From the NCBI GenBank assembly GCA_016787485.1, contig JAEUUL010000009.1, forward strand, positions 1 through 64,000: DNA of 64,000 nucleotides, given 5' to 3'. This DNA comes from Bacteroidota bacterium (GTDB lineage Bacteria > Bacteroidota > Bacteroidia > NS11-12g > UBA955). The position numbers were made by a program, and so were the translations under genes. Of the stretch, positions 24,002-33,313 are shown piece by piece. Below the pieces are notes generated by a model. That model made no database searches. It had not been told where the DNA came from and was given only the letters and a program-made list of their open reading frames with translations. Each line of letters starts with the position of its first letter. Position 1 is the stretch's first letter.

Positions 24002-25936
24002 CTAATTTTTGCGAAACCATTTGCGCCAGAGCACCATCCAGTCTCTGTGGAGGTTATAGTCCCGGGCATAGGCTGTGTGTATTTCCGGTTCCAGTTCGGG
24101 CCGGGTAAAAGCCTCGGCAGGAAACCACAAACCCGGCTTCAGTGCCGGCAAATGCCCACTTGCCGGCCTGCCCTGGTAACTCACCCAGGTATGCGAACCC
24201 AACAGCACCCTGCCACTGTAAGCCAGCATTTTGCGGGCAGCTGAAATACAAAGGGATACCGGCAGCAAAAGCCATATGAGCAGCAGGACACCCAAATCAA
24301 AGATGCGCTTTTTGCGCTTCACCTCGGGCTGGGTAATGCTAAACCGGACCTCAACTGTAAACAGTTCCCCCGGGGTATTGCGCGAGCTGCTCCCAATAAT
24401 AAACCGGCTGTTTTCCTGTACAATTTTAAAGTGCAGATTCTGGGGCGCATACCTGCTCATCACCCCCATCATCTGCTGCGATGGTACATCCCTGGCACTG
24501 AAAATAACCATGGAAACATTGTAAATCGAAATAACCTCATCCAACTGATCCAGGTTTCCGGTAAATCCTTCCGGCTTCTCATTTCCGGGGTGCAGAAAAC
24601 CCAGCCAGGCATATTGCACGAAACCACCGCTGAGCAATTCACGGATGCGTTGTGCTTCTTCCGGTCCTGCCACCACAAGTATTCTGCGGGCAGCAGCATC
24701 AAGCGATTCTCCACCACCACGCAGCCATTGCCACAGGTAGCGAAGCAGAACCGGAGCCACAACGGCCCAGGCACAACCCAAAGCCAGAATGGCGCGGCTG
24801 AACTGCATATCTTTTGGCAGAAAGGCGTAAATGGCAAACAAGCCCAGTGCCCCGGCCACAGACCCACGAACCAGCCGCCTTACAGAAAATGGCCGGTCGT
24901 ACCCACCCGAGAGATACGCCACAAAAAGAACAAGCAGGATGTAGACTGGTATGTGCAGATAGAAATACGATGGCGGATAAAAATCCCGGACATATTTATT
25001 GTAAAGCTCCCAATACCGCGCAATACCGAAGTATCCGGCGTAAATCACGGCAAAATCGAGCAGGGGAAGTGTAATGGCAGAAACAAAGCGCCAGAGCAAT
25101 GCCAGCAACGCGCGCAAATAAATGGCGGCCTGAATGAATGTATTCAGGCGTCCGGCTGTTTTGCCGGAATAATGCTTGCGGGCAAACAGCACCATGGCAT
25201 TGTAAAACACTTTTACATAATTGGCACTGCGTTTTTTGGTACTCTCCCCCTTGTAATGAATGATGGTGGTATCGGGAAAATAATAATTGCGGTAACCCGC
25301 TTTGGTAATCCGGTAGCTGAGGTCAATGTCCTCGCCGTACATGAAAAAATCCTCATCCAGCAGTCCGGTTTTTTCCAGGCATTCGCTGCGCAGCATCATA
25401 TAGGCCCCCGAAAGCACATCCACCACGTGCGTTTCATGTTCCGGCAGAAATTTCAGGTGGTACTGACCAAAGAGACGACTTTTGGGAAAGATGGCACTCA
25501 GACCGGTCATTTTGTAAAAAGCCACGGCGGGAGTGGGCAATCCGCGCTTGCTCTCCGGCAGAAACTTCCCCTTTCCGTCTATCATCCGCACACCCAGGCC
25601 GCCACAGTCCGGGTGTTCGTCCATAAAGTTCACGCATTTGTGCAATGTGTCTTCCTGCAGCACGGTATCCGGATTCAACAGCAATACATATTTCGAACGG
25701 CTTTCACGGATGGCCTGATTATTGGCCCGTGAAAAGCCTGTATTTTCTTTATTGGCAATGCACTTCACCCATGGAAATTTGTCTCTCACCATATCCACAC
25801 TGCCATCCACGCTGTTGTTGTCCACCACCCAAACTTCCGTATCCAAACCCTGAATGGCCTTTTGCACGCTAATGAGTGCCTGTTCCAGAAAAGGCTTTAC
25901 ATTGTAGTTTACGATGACAACAGACAGAGTGTGCAT
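24002..25936 (-). CDS. GT2 glycosyltransferase fused to a degenerate polyprenyl phosphoglycosyltransferase
   Basis: The 644-residue membrane protein has two parts. Residues 1-230 are a family 2 glycosyltransferase of rhamnosyltransferase type: VVIVNYNVKPFLEQAL, VDNNSVDGSVDMV, LLLNPDTVLQ, SGAYMMLRSE and MYGEDIDLSYR. A multi-helix membrane region follows (about 270-420), then a Rossmann-like segment (RRILVVAGPEEAQRIREL). The end keeps the start of a PGT domain (KRKKRIFDLGVLLLIWLLLP) and scraps of its end (YQGRP, LKPGL, YNLHRDWMVLWRKW). The RxGxxG, KFRTM and DE-containing catalytic core is missing. It is probably an envelope-polysaccharide glycosyltransferase with a non-catalytic membrane module. 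Confidence 0.82.
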   Translation of the reverse strand: MHTLSVVIVNYNVKPFLEQALISVQKAIQGLDTEVWVVDNNSVDGSVDMVRDKFPWVKCIANKENTGFSRANNQAIRESRSKYVLLLNPDTVLQEDTLHKCVNFMDEHPDCGGLGVRMIDGKGKFLPESKRGLPTPAVAFYKMTGLSAIFPKSRLFGQYHLKFLPEHETHVVDVLSGAYMMLRSECLEKTGLLDEDFFMYGEDIDLSYRITKAGYRNYYFPDTTIIHYKGESTKKRSANYVKVFYNAMVLFARKHYSGKTAGRLNTFIQAAIYLRALLALLWRFVSAITLPLLDFAVIYAGYFGIARYWELYNKYVRDFYPPSYFYLHIPVYILLVLFVAYLSGGYDRPFSVRRLVRGSVAGALGLFAIYAFLPKDMQFSRAILALGCAWAVVAPVLLRYLWQWLRGGGESLDAAARRILVVAGPEEAQRIRELLSGGFVQYAWLGFLHPGNEKPEGFTGNLDQLDEVISIYNVSMVIFSARDVPSQQMMGVMSRYAPQNLHFKIVQENSRFIIGSSSRNTPGELFTVEVRFSITQPEVKRKKRIFDLGVLLLIWLLLPVSLCISAARKMLAYSGRVLLGSHTWVSYQGRPASGHLPALKPGLWFPAEAFTRPELEPEIHTAYARDYNLHRDWMVLWRKWFRKN

Positions 25937-25940
25937 GGTT

Positions 25941-26546
25941 TTACACTTTGTATTCGGTTCGGTTTGCCAGACTGCGCCCCAGGGTTATTTCATCTGCATA
26001 TTCAATTTCACCACCCACAGAAATTCCCCGTGAAATACAGGTAATTTTCACAGGCATATCCCGGAGTTTTCGTGCCAGATAGAACATGGTCGTATCTCCT
26101 TCCACAGTGGCACTGAAAGCCATGATGATTTCGTCTGTTCCCTCCTGCGCAGCCCTGCTGATGAGTGTGGAAATATTCAGTTCTTCAGGCCCCACACCGT
26201 CCATGGGTGAAATCAACCCACCGAGCACATGGTACACACCTCCGTACTGAGAAGTGGCTTCAATGGCCATCTGGTCGCTGAAATCTTCCACCACACAGAT
26301 TTGCTTCTGGTTTCGCATGGGGTTGGCACACACTGTACATAACCCGGAATCACTCACATTGCCGCAAATACTGCACAGCTGCAGTTCGGTTTTCAGTTTC
26401 AGCACAGCATCGGCCAGCCGGACCACTTCAGCCTCCGGCCGGTTCATGAGGTGCATAACCAGGCGCAGCGCTGTTCTGCGACCTATTCCCGGAAACCCGG
26501 AAAGGGCATCCACTGCATTCTCCACTATGGCTGATGTAAACTGCAA
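25941..26546 (-). CDS. recR: Recombination protein RecR
   Basis: Works with RecF/RecO to load RecA at gaps. Family features are all present: the helix-hairpin-helix LSGFPGIGRRTALRL, a zinc finger (CSICGNVSDSGLCTVC), and a Toprim domain (ICVVEDFSDQMAIE, YHVLGGLISPMDGVGPE). No ATG is available near the family start; a TTG at 26544-26546 gives MQFTSAIVENAVDAL and a 201-residue protein of the usual length. The frame remains open to 26657. A TATTTTCG box-like sequence lies seven bases before the TTG. The gene is divergent from panD. Confidence 0.92.
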   Translation of the reverse strand: MQFTSAIVENAVDALSGFPGIGRRTALRLVMHLMNRPEAEVVRLADAVLKLKTELQLCSICGNVSDSGLCTVCANPMRNQKQICVVEDFSDQMAIEATSQYGGVYHVLGGLISPMDGVGPEELNISTLISRAAQEGTDEIIMAFSATVEGDTTMFYLARKLRDMPVKITCISRGISVGGEIEYADEITLGRSLANRTEYKV

Positions 26547-26591
26547 ACGTGTGCGAAAATACAGCGAAACAAGGTTCTGATGCCTTTGTTC

Positions 26592-26623
26592 TTGGCGGTA
26601 TGGCCTGTATGGGCCTAAATTTG
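26592..26623 (+). promoter_or_regulatory. Promoter of panD (TTG, 21 bp, TAAATTTG)
   Basis: TTG at 26592-26594 and TAAATTTG at 26616-26623 are 21 bases apart. The ATG follows after eight bases, so the leader is minimal. Confidence 0.6.
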
Positions 26624-26631
26624 CACCGAAA

Positions 26632-26979
26632 ATGCTGATAGAGGTACTGCAGGCCAAGATCCATAATGTGCGGATTACCCAAACCGAACTGAATTACACG
26701 GGGAGTATTACCATCGACCAGGACCTCGTGGATGCCGCCGGTTTGCTCCCAAACCAGAAGGTGCTGATTGTGAACAACAACAATGGCGAACGATTCGAAA
26801 CCTACATCATTTCCGGAGAAAGGGGCACAGGTATCATCGGACTGAACGGAGCAGCGGCACGCCGCGGTCAGGTTGGCGACGAACTCATTATCATGACCTT
26901 TGGCCTGATGGAGTATGAAGCTGCACGCATTCATGAGCCGCGAAACATATTCCCCGACCGCAACAACAGGCTGGTGTGA
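26632..26979 (+). CDS. panD: Aspartate 1-decarboxylase
   Basis: Makes beta-alanine for pantothenate and CoA synthesis. The 115-residue pro-enzyme shows Lys9 (LQAKIHNVRITQ) and the self-cleavage site Gly24-Ser25 in YTGSITID, where Ser25 becomes the pyruvoyl group. NGAAARRGQVGDELIIM is also characteristic. The stop overlaps the GTG start of the next gene (GTGA). No panB or panC is adjacent. Confidence 0.96.
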   Translation: MLIEVLQAKIHNVRITQTELNYTGSITIDQDLVDAAGLLPNQKVLIVNNNNGERFETYIISGERGTGIIGLNGAAARRGQVGDELIIMTFGLMEYEAARIHEPRNIFPDRNNRLV

Positions 26980-27971
26980 AACTCTCCCGAAAAAAACTGA
27001 CCAACTGGCTCCTGCTGCTGTTAGCCGCAGGAGTTTTTATTTTGGTGGGAATACGAACTGACTGGGCCCAAACCTGGCAATCGGTGAAACTGGCAAATCC
27101 GCTTTGGCTTGCCCTGGCATTTTGTGCCACATTGGGAGCCCATTGGTTGCGGGGAGCCCGCTGGAGTATGCTTACCACACCTGCAGGATATACCCTCAAT
27201 ACCAGGCGTTCCTTTTACGCAGTAATGACGGGTTATCTGGTAAACGTGGCCACCAGCCGCGGAGGCGAGGTGGTACGTTGTGCAGTGGCATCACGCAGTG
27301 AAAAAGCGCCGGTGGAATTACTCATAGGCACAGTGGTTACCGAAAGGCTGGTAGACCTGATTATGATGGCCAGCTTTGCCATGCTCTGCCTGGCTGTGCA
27401 GTTTCAGGAAATCTACGGGTTTTTTGACACCTATGTGTTTCACCCGCTGGCACACGCCGCCACACCCACCAATATCAGTATACTCATCATGCTCCTTTTT
27501 GCAGGAATACTGGTTCTGTTTATGTTCCGCCGCCGCAAAAAAGCCCGCCAACAAACCGGAGAGGGCGCCGTACAGGGCATATTGGGCCGATTTGCCGAAG
27601 GGATGAAATCGGTATTCAACCTGCGCAACCCCTGGTTGTTCATCGCCATGTCTGCCGGCATCTGGACTTTGTATCTGCTCAGCGGATGGTGTATGTTGCA
27701 CAGCCTGCCCTTTACCGCGCATTTTACCCTGGGCAATGCCCTGGGAGTGATGATATTTTCTGCCATCGGCATTGCCATTCCCCTTCCCGCCGGTGCAGGC
27801 GTTTGGGGCACAGTTTCATTCGGACTGAGCACAGTTTACGGACTCAGCACGGCACAGGCTGAAACCTTTGGCATTTACAATGTCGCCTTGTCCAACCTCA
27901 TTTCCATTTTCCCGGGGGCCATTTGCTATCTGCTCCTGTATCTGGAAATGCAAAAGCAGAAAAATGGCTGA
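26976..27971 (+). CDS. Flippase-like membrane protein, LPG-synthase TM-domain family (first)
   Basis: The 331-residue integral membrane protein belongs to the family of the transmembrane part of lysylphosphatidylglycerol synthase (flippase-like, UPF0104). Typical signatures are LANPLWLALAFCATLGAHWLRGARW, GYLVNVATSRGGEVVRC, ERLVDLIMM and AIPLPAGAGVWGTVSFGL. About eight hydrophobic segments are visible. It starts with GTG overlapping the panD stop. The substrate is unknown; lipid or lipid-linked sugar transport is the usual inference. Its end overlaps rfaE2 by eight bases. Confidence 0.85.
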   Translation: MKLSRKKLTNWLLLLLAAGVFILVGIRTDWAQTWQSVKLANPLWLALAFCATLGAHWLRGARWSMLTTPAGYTLNTRRSFYAVMTGYLVNVATSRGGEVVRCAVASRSEKAPVELLIGTVVTERLVDLIMMASFAMLCLAVQFQEIYGFFDTYVFHPLAHAATPTNISILIMLLFAGILVLFMFRRRKKARQQTGEGAVQGILGRFAEGMKSVFNLRNPWLFIAMSAGIWTLYLLSGWCMLHSLPFTAHFTLGNALGVMIFSAIGIAIPLPAGAGVWGTVSFGLSTVYGLSTAQAETFGIYNVALSNLISIFPGAICYLLLYLEMQKQKNG

Positions 27972-28467
27972 TCCGTTTGCATCCAAAATCTGGACCTGGG
28001 AAGAAGTAGCGGCCCATGCGCGCGCCATCCGTGAATCGGGTAAAAAAATCGTTTTCACCAATGGGGTCTTCGATCTGCTGCACGCAGGGCACGTAACCTA
28101 CCTGGCAGAAGCAGCGGCTTTGGGCGATTTCCTCATTGTGGGTCTCAACAGTGACAGCAGTGTGCAACGCCTGGGCAAAAGTCCGGCACGGCCGCTGCAA
28201 AACGAATTTTCCAGGAGCAGGGTATTGGCCGCACTCACCAGCACCGGTGCTGTGGTGGTCTTTGACCAGGATACACCTGCTGAAATCATACGGCTTACCG
28301 AACCGGATGTGCTGGTTAAGGGGGCCGATTATGCCATAGAAAACATCGTAGGGGCCGATTTTGTACTCGCCAGGGGTGGCTCTGTGCAAACCATACCCTT
28401 CATTGATGGATACAGTACCACTGCCATCGAAAAAAAGATTCTGCTGGCACATCAACCCCATCCATGA
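27964..28467 (+). CDS. rfaE2: D-glycero-beta-D-manno-heptose 1-phosphate adenylyltransferase
   Basis: Activates heptose-1-phosphate with ATP to ADP-heptose, the precursor of the LPS inner core. The 167-residue protein is the adenylyltransferase half of HldE only. It has FTNGVFDLLHAGHVTYL (the HxGH nucleotidyltransferase site), IVGLNSDSSVQRLG, PDVLVKGADY and a C-terminal GYSTTAIEKKIL. The ATG at 27964 lies inside the previous gene (8-base overlap), and the stop overlaps the next start. It sits between two flippase-like genes. Confidence 0.93.
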   Translation: MADPFASKIWTWEEVAAHARAIRESGKKIVFTNGVFDLLHAGHVTYLAEAAALGDFLIVGLNSDSSVQRLGKSPARPLQNEFSRSRVLAALTSTGAVVVFDQDTPAEIIRLTEPDVLVKGADYAIENIVGADFVLARGGSVQTIPFIDGYSTTAIEKKILLAHQPHP

Positions 28468-29405
28468 AAACTCAGCTGATCAGGGCAGCCAAAATCCTGG
28501 TTTCTGCAGGCCTGGTCTGGGTCATTTTCCGCTATTTCTGGCACATTCAACATCCGGAAAAAATCCTTGCTGTATTTCTAAACCTGTCTCCATGGGTATG
28601 GATTTCCGCACTGTTTGCCTGCATGCTCAACTGGTACCTTGAATCGGTAAAATGGCGCTGGCTGGTTGCCGGATTGCAACCCCTCAGTGCCAAAGATGCA
28701 TTTCGCAGCACACTGGCCGGGGCAGCAGTGAGCAACATCCTGCCCTTCCGGGTGGGTGAGTACCTGGGCCGTATCATGTACCTGCACCCTGATAACCGGA
28801 TTCCTGCCGCATTCAATTCTGTTTTTGGCAGTATGATGCAAATGTCGGTAACCATATTATTCGGCGTGCCCGCGGCACTTACGGTGCTCAATGCCACTTA
28901 TCTGGCTTCGGTATATAAAGCGTTGCTGATTCTTGCCATTGTCATCATCCTTTTCACCCTGCTTTTTCTCCTGCTGAGACGAAAAAACAAACTCAACTGG
29001 CCCTGGTTGCGCAGACTGCAGGAAGATGTGAAGCAATTCAGCCTGGGATTAATCCTGCGCGTATTTCTCATTTCAGTGCTCCGGTATTGGGTATTTGCCC
29101 TTTTCTATGTTTGGCTGTTGTCCGTTTGCGGTGCCCTGCAAATGAGCAAGCCCTGCATATTCTGCACAGATTATTCCGGAGGCATTCATGGCGTGCAGGT
29201 TATCTATCTGCTGCAAAGCTTTACCCCCGGTATGGCCATTACCGATGCCGGCCTGCGCACCACCCTGCCGCTGCTGGTCTTCAGGCAACCCGACATTCAG
29301 GCACAGGTTGTGGCAGCAGCAGTGATTAATTATGCATCCAATCTTATTCTACCTTCGCTGATGGGACTGGTATTCATCCTGTTTAAAAAAGCCAAAGAAG
29401 TGTAA
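28464..29405 (+). CDS. Flippase-like membrane protein, LPG-synthase TM-domain family (second)
   Basis: A second, distant relative of the protein at 26976. It has 313 residues with about eight membrane segments; signatures are WISALFACMLNWYLESVKWRW, AGAAVSNILPFRVGEYLGR and a C-terminal VINYASNLILPSLMGLVFIL. A cysteine-containing loop (KPCIFCTDYSGG) precedes the QSFTPGMAITDAGLR motif that corresponds to the GAGVWG region of the first protein. It overlaps rfaE2 by four bases. The substrate is unknown; the context suggests envelope lipid or sugar transport. Confidence 0.82.
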   Translation: MKTQLIRAAKILVSAGLVWVIFRYFWHIQHPEKILAVFLNLSPWVWISALFACMLNWYLESVKWRWLVAGLQPLSAKDAFRSTLAGAAVSNILPFRVGEYLGRIMYLHPDNRIPAAFNSVFGSMMQMSVTILFGVPAALTVLNATYLASVYKALLILAIVIILFTLLFLLLRRKNKLNWPWLRRLQEDVKQFSLGLILRVFLISVLRYWVFALFYVWLLSVCGALQMSKPCIFCTDYSGGIHGVQVIYLLQSFTPGMAITDAGLRTTLPLLVFRQPDIQAQVVAAAVINYASNLILPSLMGLVFILFKKAKEV

Positions 29406-29432
29406 ATCCCCTAAAACCATTTGAAATAAAAC

Positions 29433-30557
29433 ATGCCCTTTTTCTGGATCTGGATATTCATTGGAATGCTGCTCTATGGAACAGGGTTGTTTTTGATTGC
29501 ATATGCATTCAACAGGCCGAACAAACGTTCTAGTTATTTACTACAAACCACAACCGGTTTTTCTGTCATCATTCCATTCAGAAATGAAAAACGCAATTTA
29601 CCGGGTATTCTTGCGTCCATAAAGGATTTGAATTATCCGCCGGAATGTGTGGAATTCATTTTTTGCAATGACCACAGTACAGACGAAAGCGACGGATTAC
29701 CGAACATTTATTCGGCTAAATTCAACACGCATATTCTGCATTTACCGGAAGGCAAAACCGGCAAAAAAAATGCCCTTGAAATGGGCATTGCATGTGCTAA
29801 ATTCCCATATGTGATCACCACCGATGCCGATTGTGTTTTTCCACCCGGTTGGTTAAATGGATTTGATGAAGAAATACAGCGAACGCAGGCCGTGTTGCTG
29901 ACCGGACCAGTGGTTTACACGGTGCAAAGCAAACAGTGGGTGCAATCTTACCAGCAACTGGAAAACGCAGCATTGATAACAATTGGTGCATTTCTGTTGC
30001 AAAAAGGCATTCCTGCCATGGCCAATGGTGCAAATCTGTGTTTCAGCCGGCAGGCTTTTATTGACTGCAATGGCTATGAGGGAAACCGTCACATCGCTAG
30101 CGGAGATGATGCTTTTTTGCTGGAAAAAATGCATGAAAAATATCCGGGAAAGGTGCATTTTTTGCACAATCAGGCATCCATGGTGAGCACCCCTGTGCAG
30201 CAAAACTGGTCAGCATTTATACAGCAGCGCCGGCGATGGGCTGCCAAAGTCCGTTTTCAGGCAAACAACAGTGCATTTCTGGGGCAGCTCATTTTCCTGC
30301 ATTATTGTTTGCTGATGGTATTTCTGTTTTTCTGGTATGCCCTTCATTTGAAACTACACATGGCAGCCATGATTCTGGGTATGAAGGTGACTTCGGACCT
30401 GCTGTTCTTTGCTTTGATATTGCCCTTCTTCCGATTGCAGTTTTCCTGGGTGATGATCTTGCGTGCTTCCCTGCTGCAACCGATTCTTGTCCCTCTCATT
30501 GCGGTGCTTTCACTGGCCGGCAAATTTGAGTGGAAAGACCGGAAATACCGGCGATGA
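29433..30557 (+). CDS. Membrane glycosyltransferase, family 2
   Basis: The 374-residue GT2 enzyme has an N-terminal membrane anchor (WIWIFIGMLLYGTGLFLIAY), the nucleotide-sugar-binding FSVIIPFRNEKRNLPGIL, the metal-binding TTDADCVFP, the acceptor-side SGDDAFLLEKM and the QQRRRWAAK motif of processive or inverting GT2 enzymes. Three membrane helices end the protein. It follows the flippase-like genes after 27 bases and may add a sugar to the lipid they handle, which is inference. Confidence 0.88.
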   Translation: MPFFWIWIFIGMLLYGTGLFLIAYAFNRPNKRSSYLLQTTTGFSVIIPFRNEKRNLPGILASIKDLNYPPECVEFIFCNDHSTDESDGLPNIYSAKFNTHILHLPEGKTGKKNALEMGIACAKFPYVITTDADCVFPPGWLNGFDEEIQRTQAVLLTGPVVYTVQSKQWVQSYQQLENAALITIGAFLLQKGIPAMANGANLCFSRQAFIDCNGYEGNRHIASGDDAFLLEKMHEKYPGKVHFLHNQASMVSTPVQQNWSAFIQQRRRWAAKVRFQANNSAFLGQLIFLHYCLLMVFLFFWYALHLKLHMAAMILGMKVTSDLLFFALILPFFRLQFSWVMILRASLLQPILVPLIAVLSLAGKFEWKDRKYRR

Positions 30558-30702
30558 TAAGTGGTTTATCCTGAATACATTTAACACAAAGGAAACGATG
30601 AAATATCCGTGAGTTTCTCCGTATTGAGTGCATTGCCCCCGCATTGAACACAGTCATTTGTATCGCCCATTTCATTTCTGTTTCACTAAATCTTCACTTT
30701 CA

Positions 30703-30735
30703 TTTGTTTATTCCATCTCCTTATAAATATATTCG
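30703..30735 (+). promoter_or_regulatory. Promoter of the lamin-tail gene (TTTG, 21 bp, TATATTCG)
   Basis: A -33 TTTG (30703-30706) is 21 bases from TATATTCG (30728-30735), a one-base variant of the -7 box. The ATG at 30740 is four bases further. It supports 30740 rather than 30644 as the start. Confidence 0.45.
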
Positions 30736-30739
30736 CCAT

Positions 30740-33313
30740 ATGAGGAGGGCAATGGCATGGCTGCTGTTTTGCAGTGCAATGGTTTTGCATGCCCAGTTCA
30801 CTGATAGTTTCACAGACAACGACCTGAATCAGAATCCACCCTGGGTATATACAGCAGGAGATTTCACAAACAGTTCCGGTGTATTAAAAACCAGCAACAC
30901 CCAGACAGGCCCGTTAAAATTCGGCATCTCCACCAAATCCGGACCTGTTGTTTGCGAGCAGTATTCCTTTGAATTCAATATGGGATTTAATCCCTCCAGT
31001 CAAAATTATTTCGATTATTTTCTATTCAGCGACACACATGTCCAGTTAGCCAAAAACGGATATTTTGTGCGCGCAGGAAACACGAAAGATGAAATCAGTT
31101 TGTACGTGTTGCAAAACGGAGTGGCAAAAGAACTGATCAGTGGTGCGGACGGCGAACTGAACAAAAGCAGCAACCATTATGAAGTGCGGGTGTTGCGAAC
31201 AATTACAGGAGAATGGACGTTGATGCGCAAAAACATGAACGGGGGCAACTTTGTCACCGAAGGAACCGCCACCGACACCTCGTATAAAAGCGCTGCATGG
31301 ACCGGAATCCTGGTCAACCAATACGGCACATCAGCCCAGGGCAAAATCCAGTTTGACAATGTGTACAGCGGACCAGAAATAAAAGACCGCGCCGCACCGG
31401 TTATGACCAGTTTACGTATTCGATTCCCGGATCAATGTGTGGTCCGTTTCAATGAACCGGTTTACAACATTCTGCCTTCACAATTTCTTTTGAACAACGC
31501 AGTGGTTCCTGTCATTGCAGAACCCGATGCCACAGATCCGCAGCAGGCCATTCTCACCTTTGCATCATTGCCAAAAAACAGTCTTTGCACACTATACAAT
31601 GAAGGCACGGCAGACATCTGGGGCAATCTGTCATCAAGGCATTTTCTCTCCGTATTTTCCAACTGGGCAGATACACCGGGGACAGGAGAGCTCATCATCA
31701 CAGAAATCATGGCCAATCCGCCCGGTGGCGGAATCCTGCCTGCCATAGAATATACCGAAATACAAAACAGGGGATCCCGGAAAATCAATTTGGGTGGTTG
31801 TACGTTTTCCGACGTCGGAACTACAGCAACCCTCCCGGATACCCTTCTCAATCCCGGAGAATATATCATTCTCACTTCCACAGCCGGTTCAGCACTTTCA
31901 GCATATGGCAAATGCCTTGCCCTTACCCGTTTTCCGGGACTGAACAATGACGGTGATGAATTGGTTCTGCGCAATCCCGCAGGATTGTTGTTGCATGCTG
32001 TGCATTACACGAGCCAGTGGCACTCGGAACCATTCAAAAAAAATGGTGGATGGAGTCTGGAATTAAAAGATTCAGCAACCTACTGTATTGATGTGGGAAA
32101 TTGGGGCAGCAATGGCACCCATGGCGGAACTCCGGGAACGAGGAACAGCCTTTACGGAACCAAAACTGAATTCAAAAAGCCGCGAATTGTGCGTGCGTTT
32201 ATGCGCACAGAACACATACTCGAGCTGGATGCCAATCAGCCACTGGACTCTGTGTGGGCAGCAGACAGTGCAAAATACCTTATTGCAGAAACCGGGGAAA
32301 GAGCATCTGCATTTTTAGGAATGAATGCCACGCACACCCGACTGAGTCTCTATTTCCAGTCGTCATTTCCGCAAAACTCCGCGTTCCATCTTCATCCGCT
32401 GATATTGCGCACTTGTGACGGACGACTCCTTACCGGAAATATTCCTGCATTTGGTCTTCCCGAAATGAGTATGACGAAAGGAGAAATCCATATCAATGAA
32501 ATTCTCTTTAATCCCAAAGGCCATGACCACGATTACCTTGAAATTGTCAATTCCGGCAACCATATTCTGGACATGGCCCAATTGCGCTTAGCCAATACCG
32601 ATGATTCAGGAAAAATAAAAGATTTCGTCTCACCTGCCCCGGATGGTTATTCCCTGTTGCCAGGTGAATACATGGTATGGACTACAGATGAGGATAAAAT
32701 TAAAGTCAGTTATCCCAAACACAACGCTGAGGCCATTTTCACGTTGCCGGCCTTGCCGGGATTTCCCAACGACAGGGGAACCTCAATTCTGGCTCTGCCT
32801 TCTGGCTTCATCCTGGATTCGTTTTCATATTCGGAAAAAATGCATGCAGAAATCCTGTCGGATGTTGAAGGTGTAAGTCTGGAAAAACTGTGGCCTGCGG
32901 CAGCATCCGGCGTAGCGGAAAACTGGACCAGTGCTGCTTCAGTTGCAGGCTTTGGCACGCCTGGCCTACCCAATTCCCAAATGCAGACTTTCCATCAGAC
33001 CCGTTACATTTTCCGAACAGAATCACGCACGTTTTCACCAGACAATGACGGGATAGATGATGTATGCATTATCCACTACTCTCTGGACAAACCAGGATAT
33101 ATTGCAACTATACGCATCTTTGCAGAAAATGGTGCAGAAGTGGCTACACCCTGGAAACAGGTTCAATTGGAATCATCCGGCACATTGGTCTGGAATGGAA
33201 CCAGCGAAAACGGAACATTGCCGGCAGGAAATTATATGATCTCTGCAGAAGCGTTTCACACTTCGGGTGACCACAAACGGATGAAATGCACAATAACCTT
33301 ATTGAGCAGATAA
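30740..33313 (+). CDS. Secreted protein with two lamin-tail domains and FlgD-like C-terminus
   Basis: The 857-residue exported protein has a signal peptide (AMAWLLFCSAMVLHAQ). After an N-terminal lectin-like part, a lamin-tail domain begins at GELIITEIMANPPGGG and includes NLGGCTFSDVGT. A second lamin-tail domain begins GEIHINEILFNPKGHDHDYL. The last ~90 residues (FSPDNDGIDDVCIIHYSL, GTLVWNGTSENGTLPAGNY) form a FlgD/Ig-like module typical of Bacteroidota surface proteins, possibly a T9SS cargo signal of unusual form. Lamin-tail domains often accompany secreted nucleases or surface proteins; no catalytic domain is seen. Its stop overlaps the prmC start (TAATG). Confidence 0.82.
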   Translation: MRRAMAWLLFCSAMVLHAQFTDSFTDNDLNQNPPWVYTAGDFTNSSGVLKTSNTQTGPLKFGISTKSGPVVCEQYSFEFNMGFNPSSQNYFDYFLFSDTHVQLAKNGYFVRAGNTKDEISLYVLQNGVAKELISGADGELNKSSNHYEVRVLRTITGEWTLMRKNMNGGNFVTEGTATDTSYKSAAWTGILVNQYGTSAQGKIQFDNVYSGPEIKDRAAPVMTSLRIRFPDQCVVRFNEPVYNILPSQFLLNNAVVPVIAEPDATDPQQAILTFASLPKNSLCTLYNEGTADIWGNLSSRHFLSVFSNWADTPGTGELIITEIMANPPGGGILPAIEYTEIQNRGSRKINLGGCTFSDVGTTATLPDTLLNPGEYIILTSTAGSALSAYGKCLALTRFPGLNNDGDELVLRNPAGLLLHAVHYTSQWHSEPFKKNGGWSLELKDSATYCIDVGNWGSNGTHGGTPGTRNSLYGTKTEFKKPRIVRAFMRTEHILELDANQPLDSVWAADSAKYLIAETGERASAFLGMNATHTRLSLYFQSSFPQNSAFHLHPLILRTCDGRLLTGNIPAFGLPEMSMTKGEIHINEILFNPKGHDHDYLEIVNSGNHILDMAQLRLANTDDSGKIKDFVSPAPDGYSLLPGEYMVWTTDEDKIKVSYPKHNAEAIFTLPALPGFPNDRGTSILALPSGFILDSFSYSEKMHAEILSDVEGVSLEKLWPAAASGVAENWTSAASVAGFGTPGLPNSQMQTFHQTRYIFRTESRTFSPDNDGIDDVCIIHYSLDKPGYIATIRIFAENGAEVATPWKQVQLESSGTLVWNGTSENGTLPAGNYMISAEAFHTSGDHKRMKCTITLLSR

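Noticed and set aside
24431-25732. 433-residue plus-strand ORF
   Set aside because: Opposite strand of the glycosyltransferase fusion; no family features and unusual His/Gln-rich composition.
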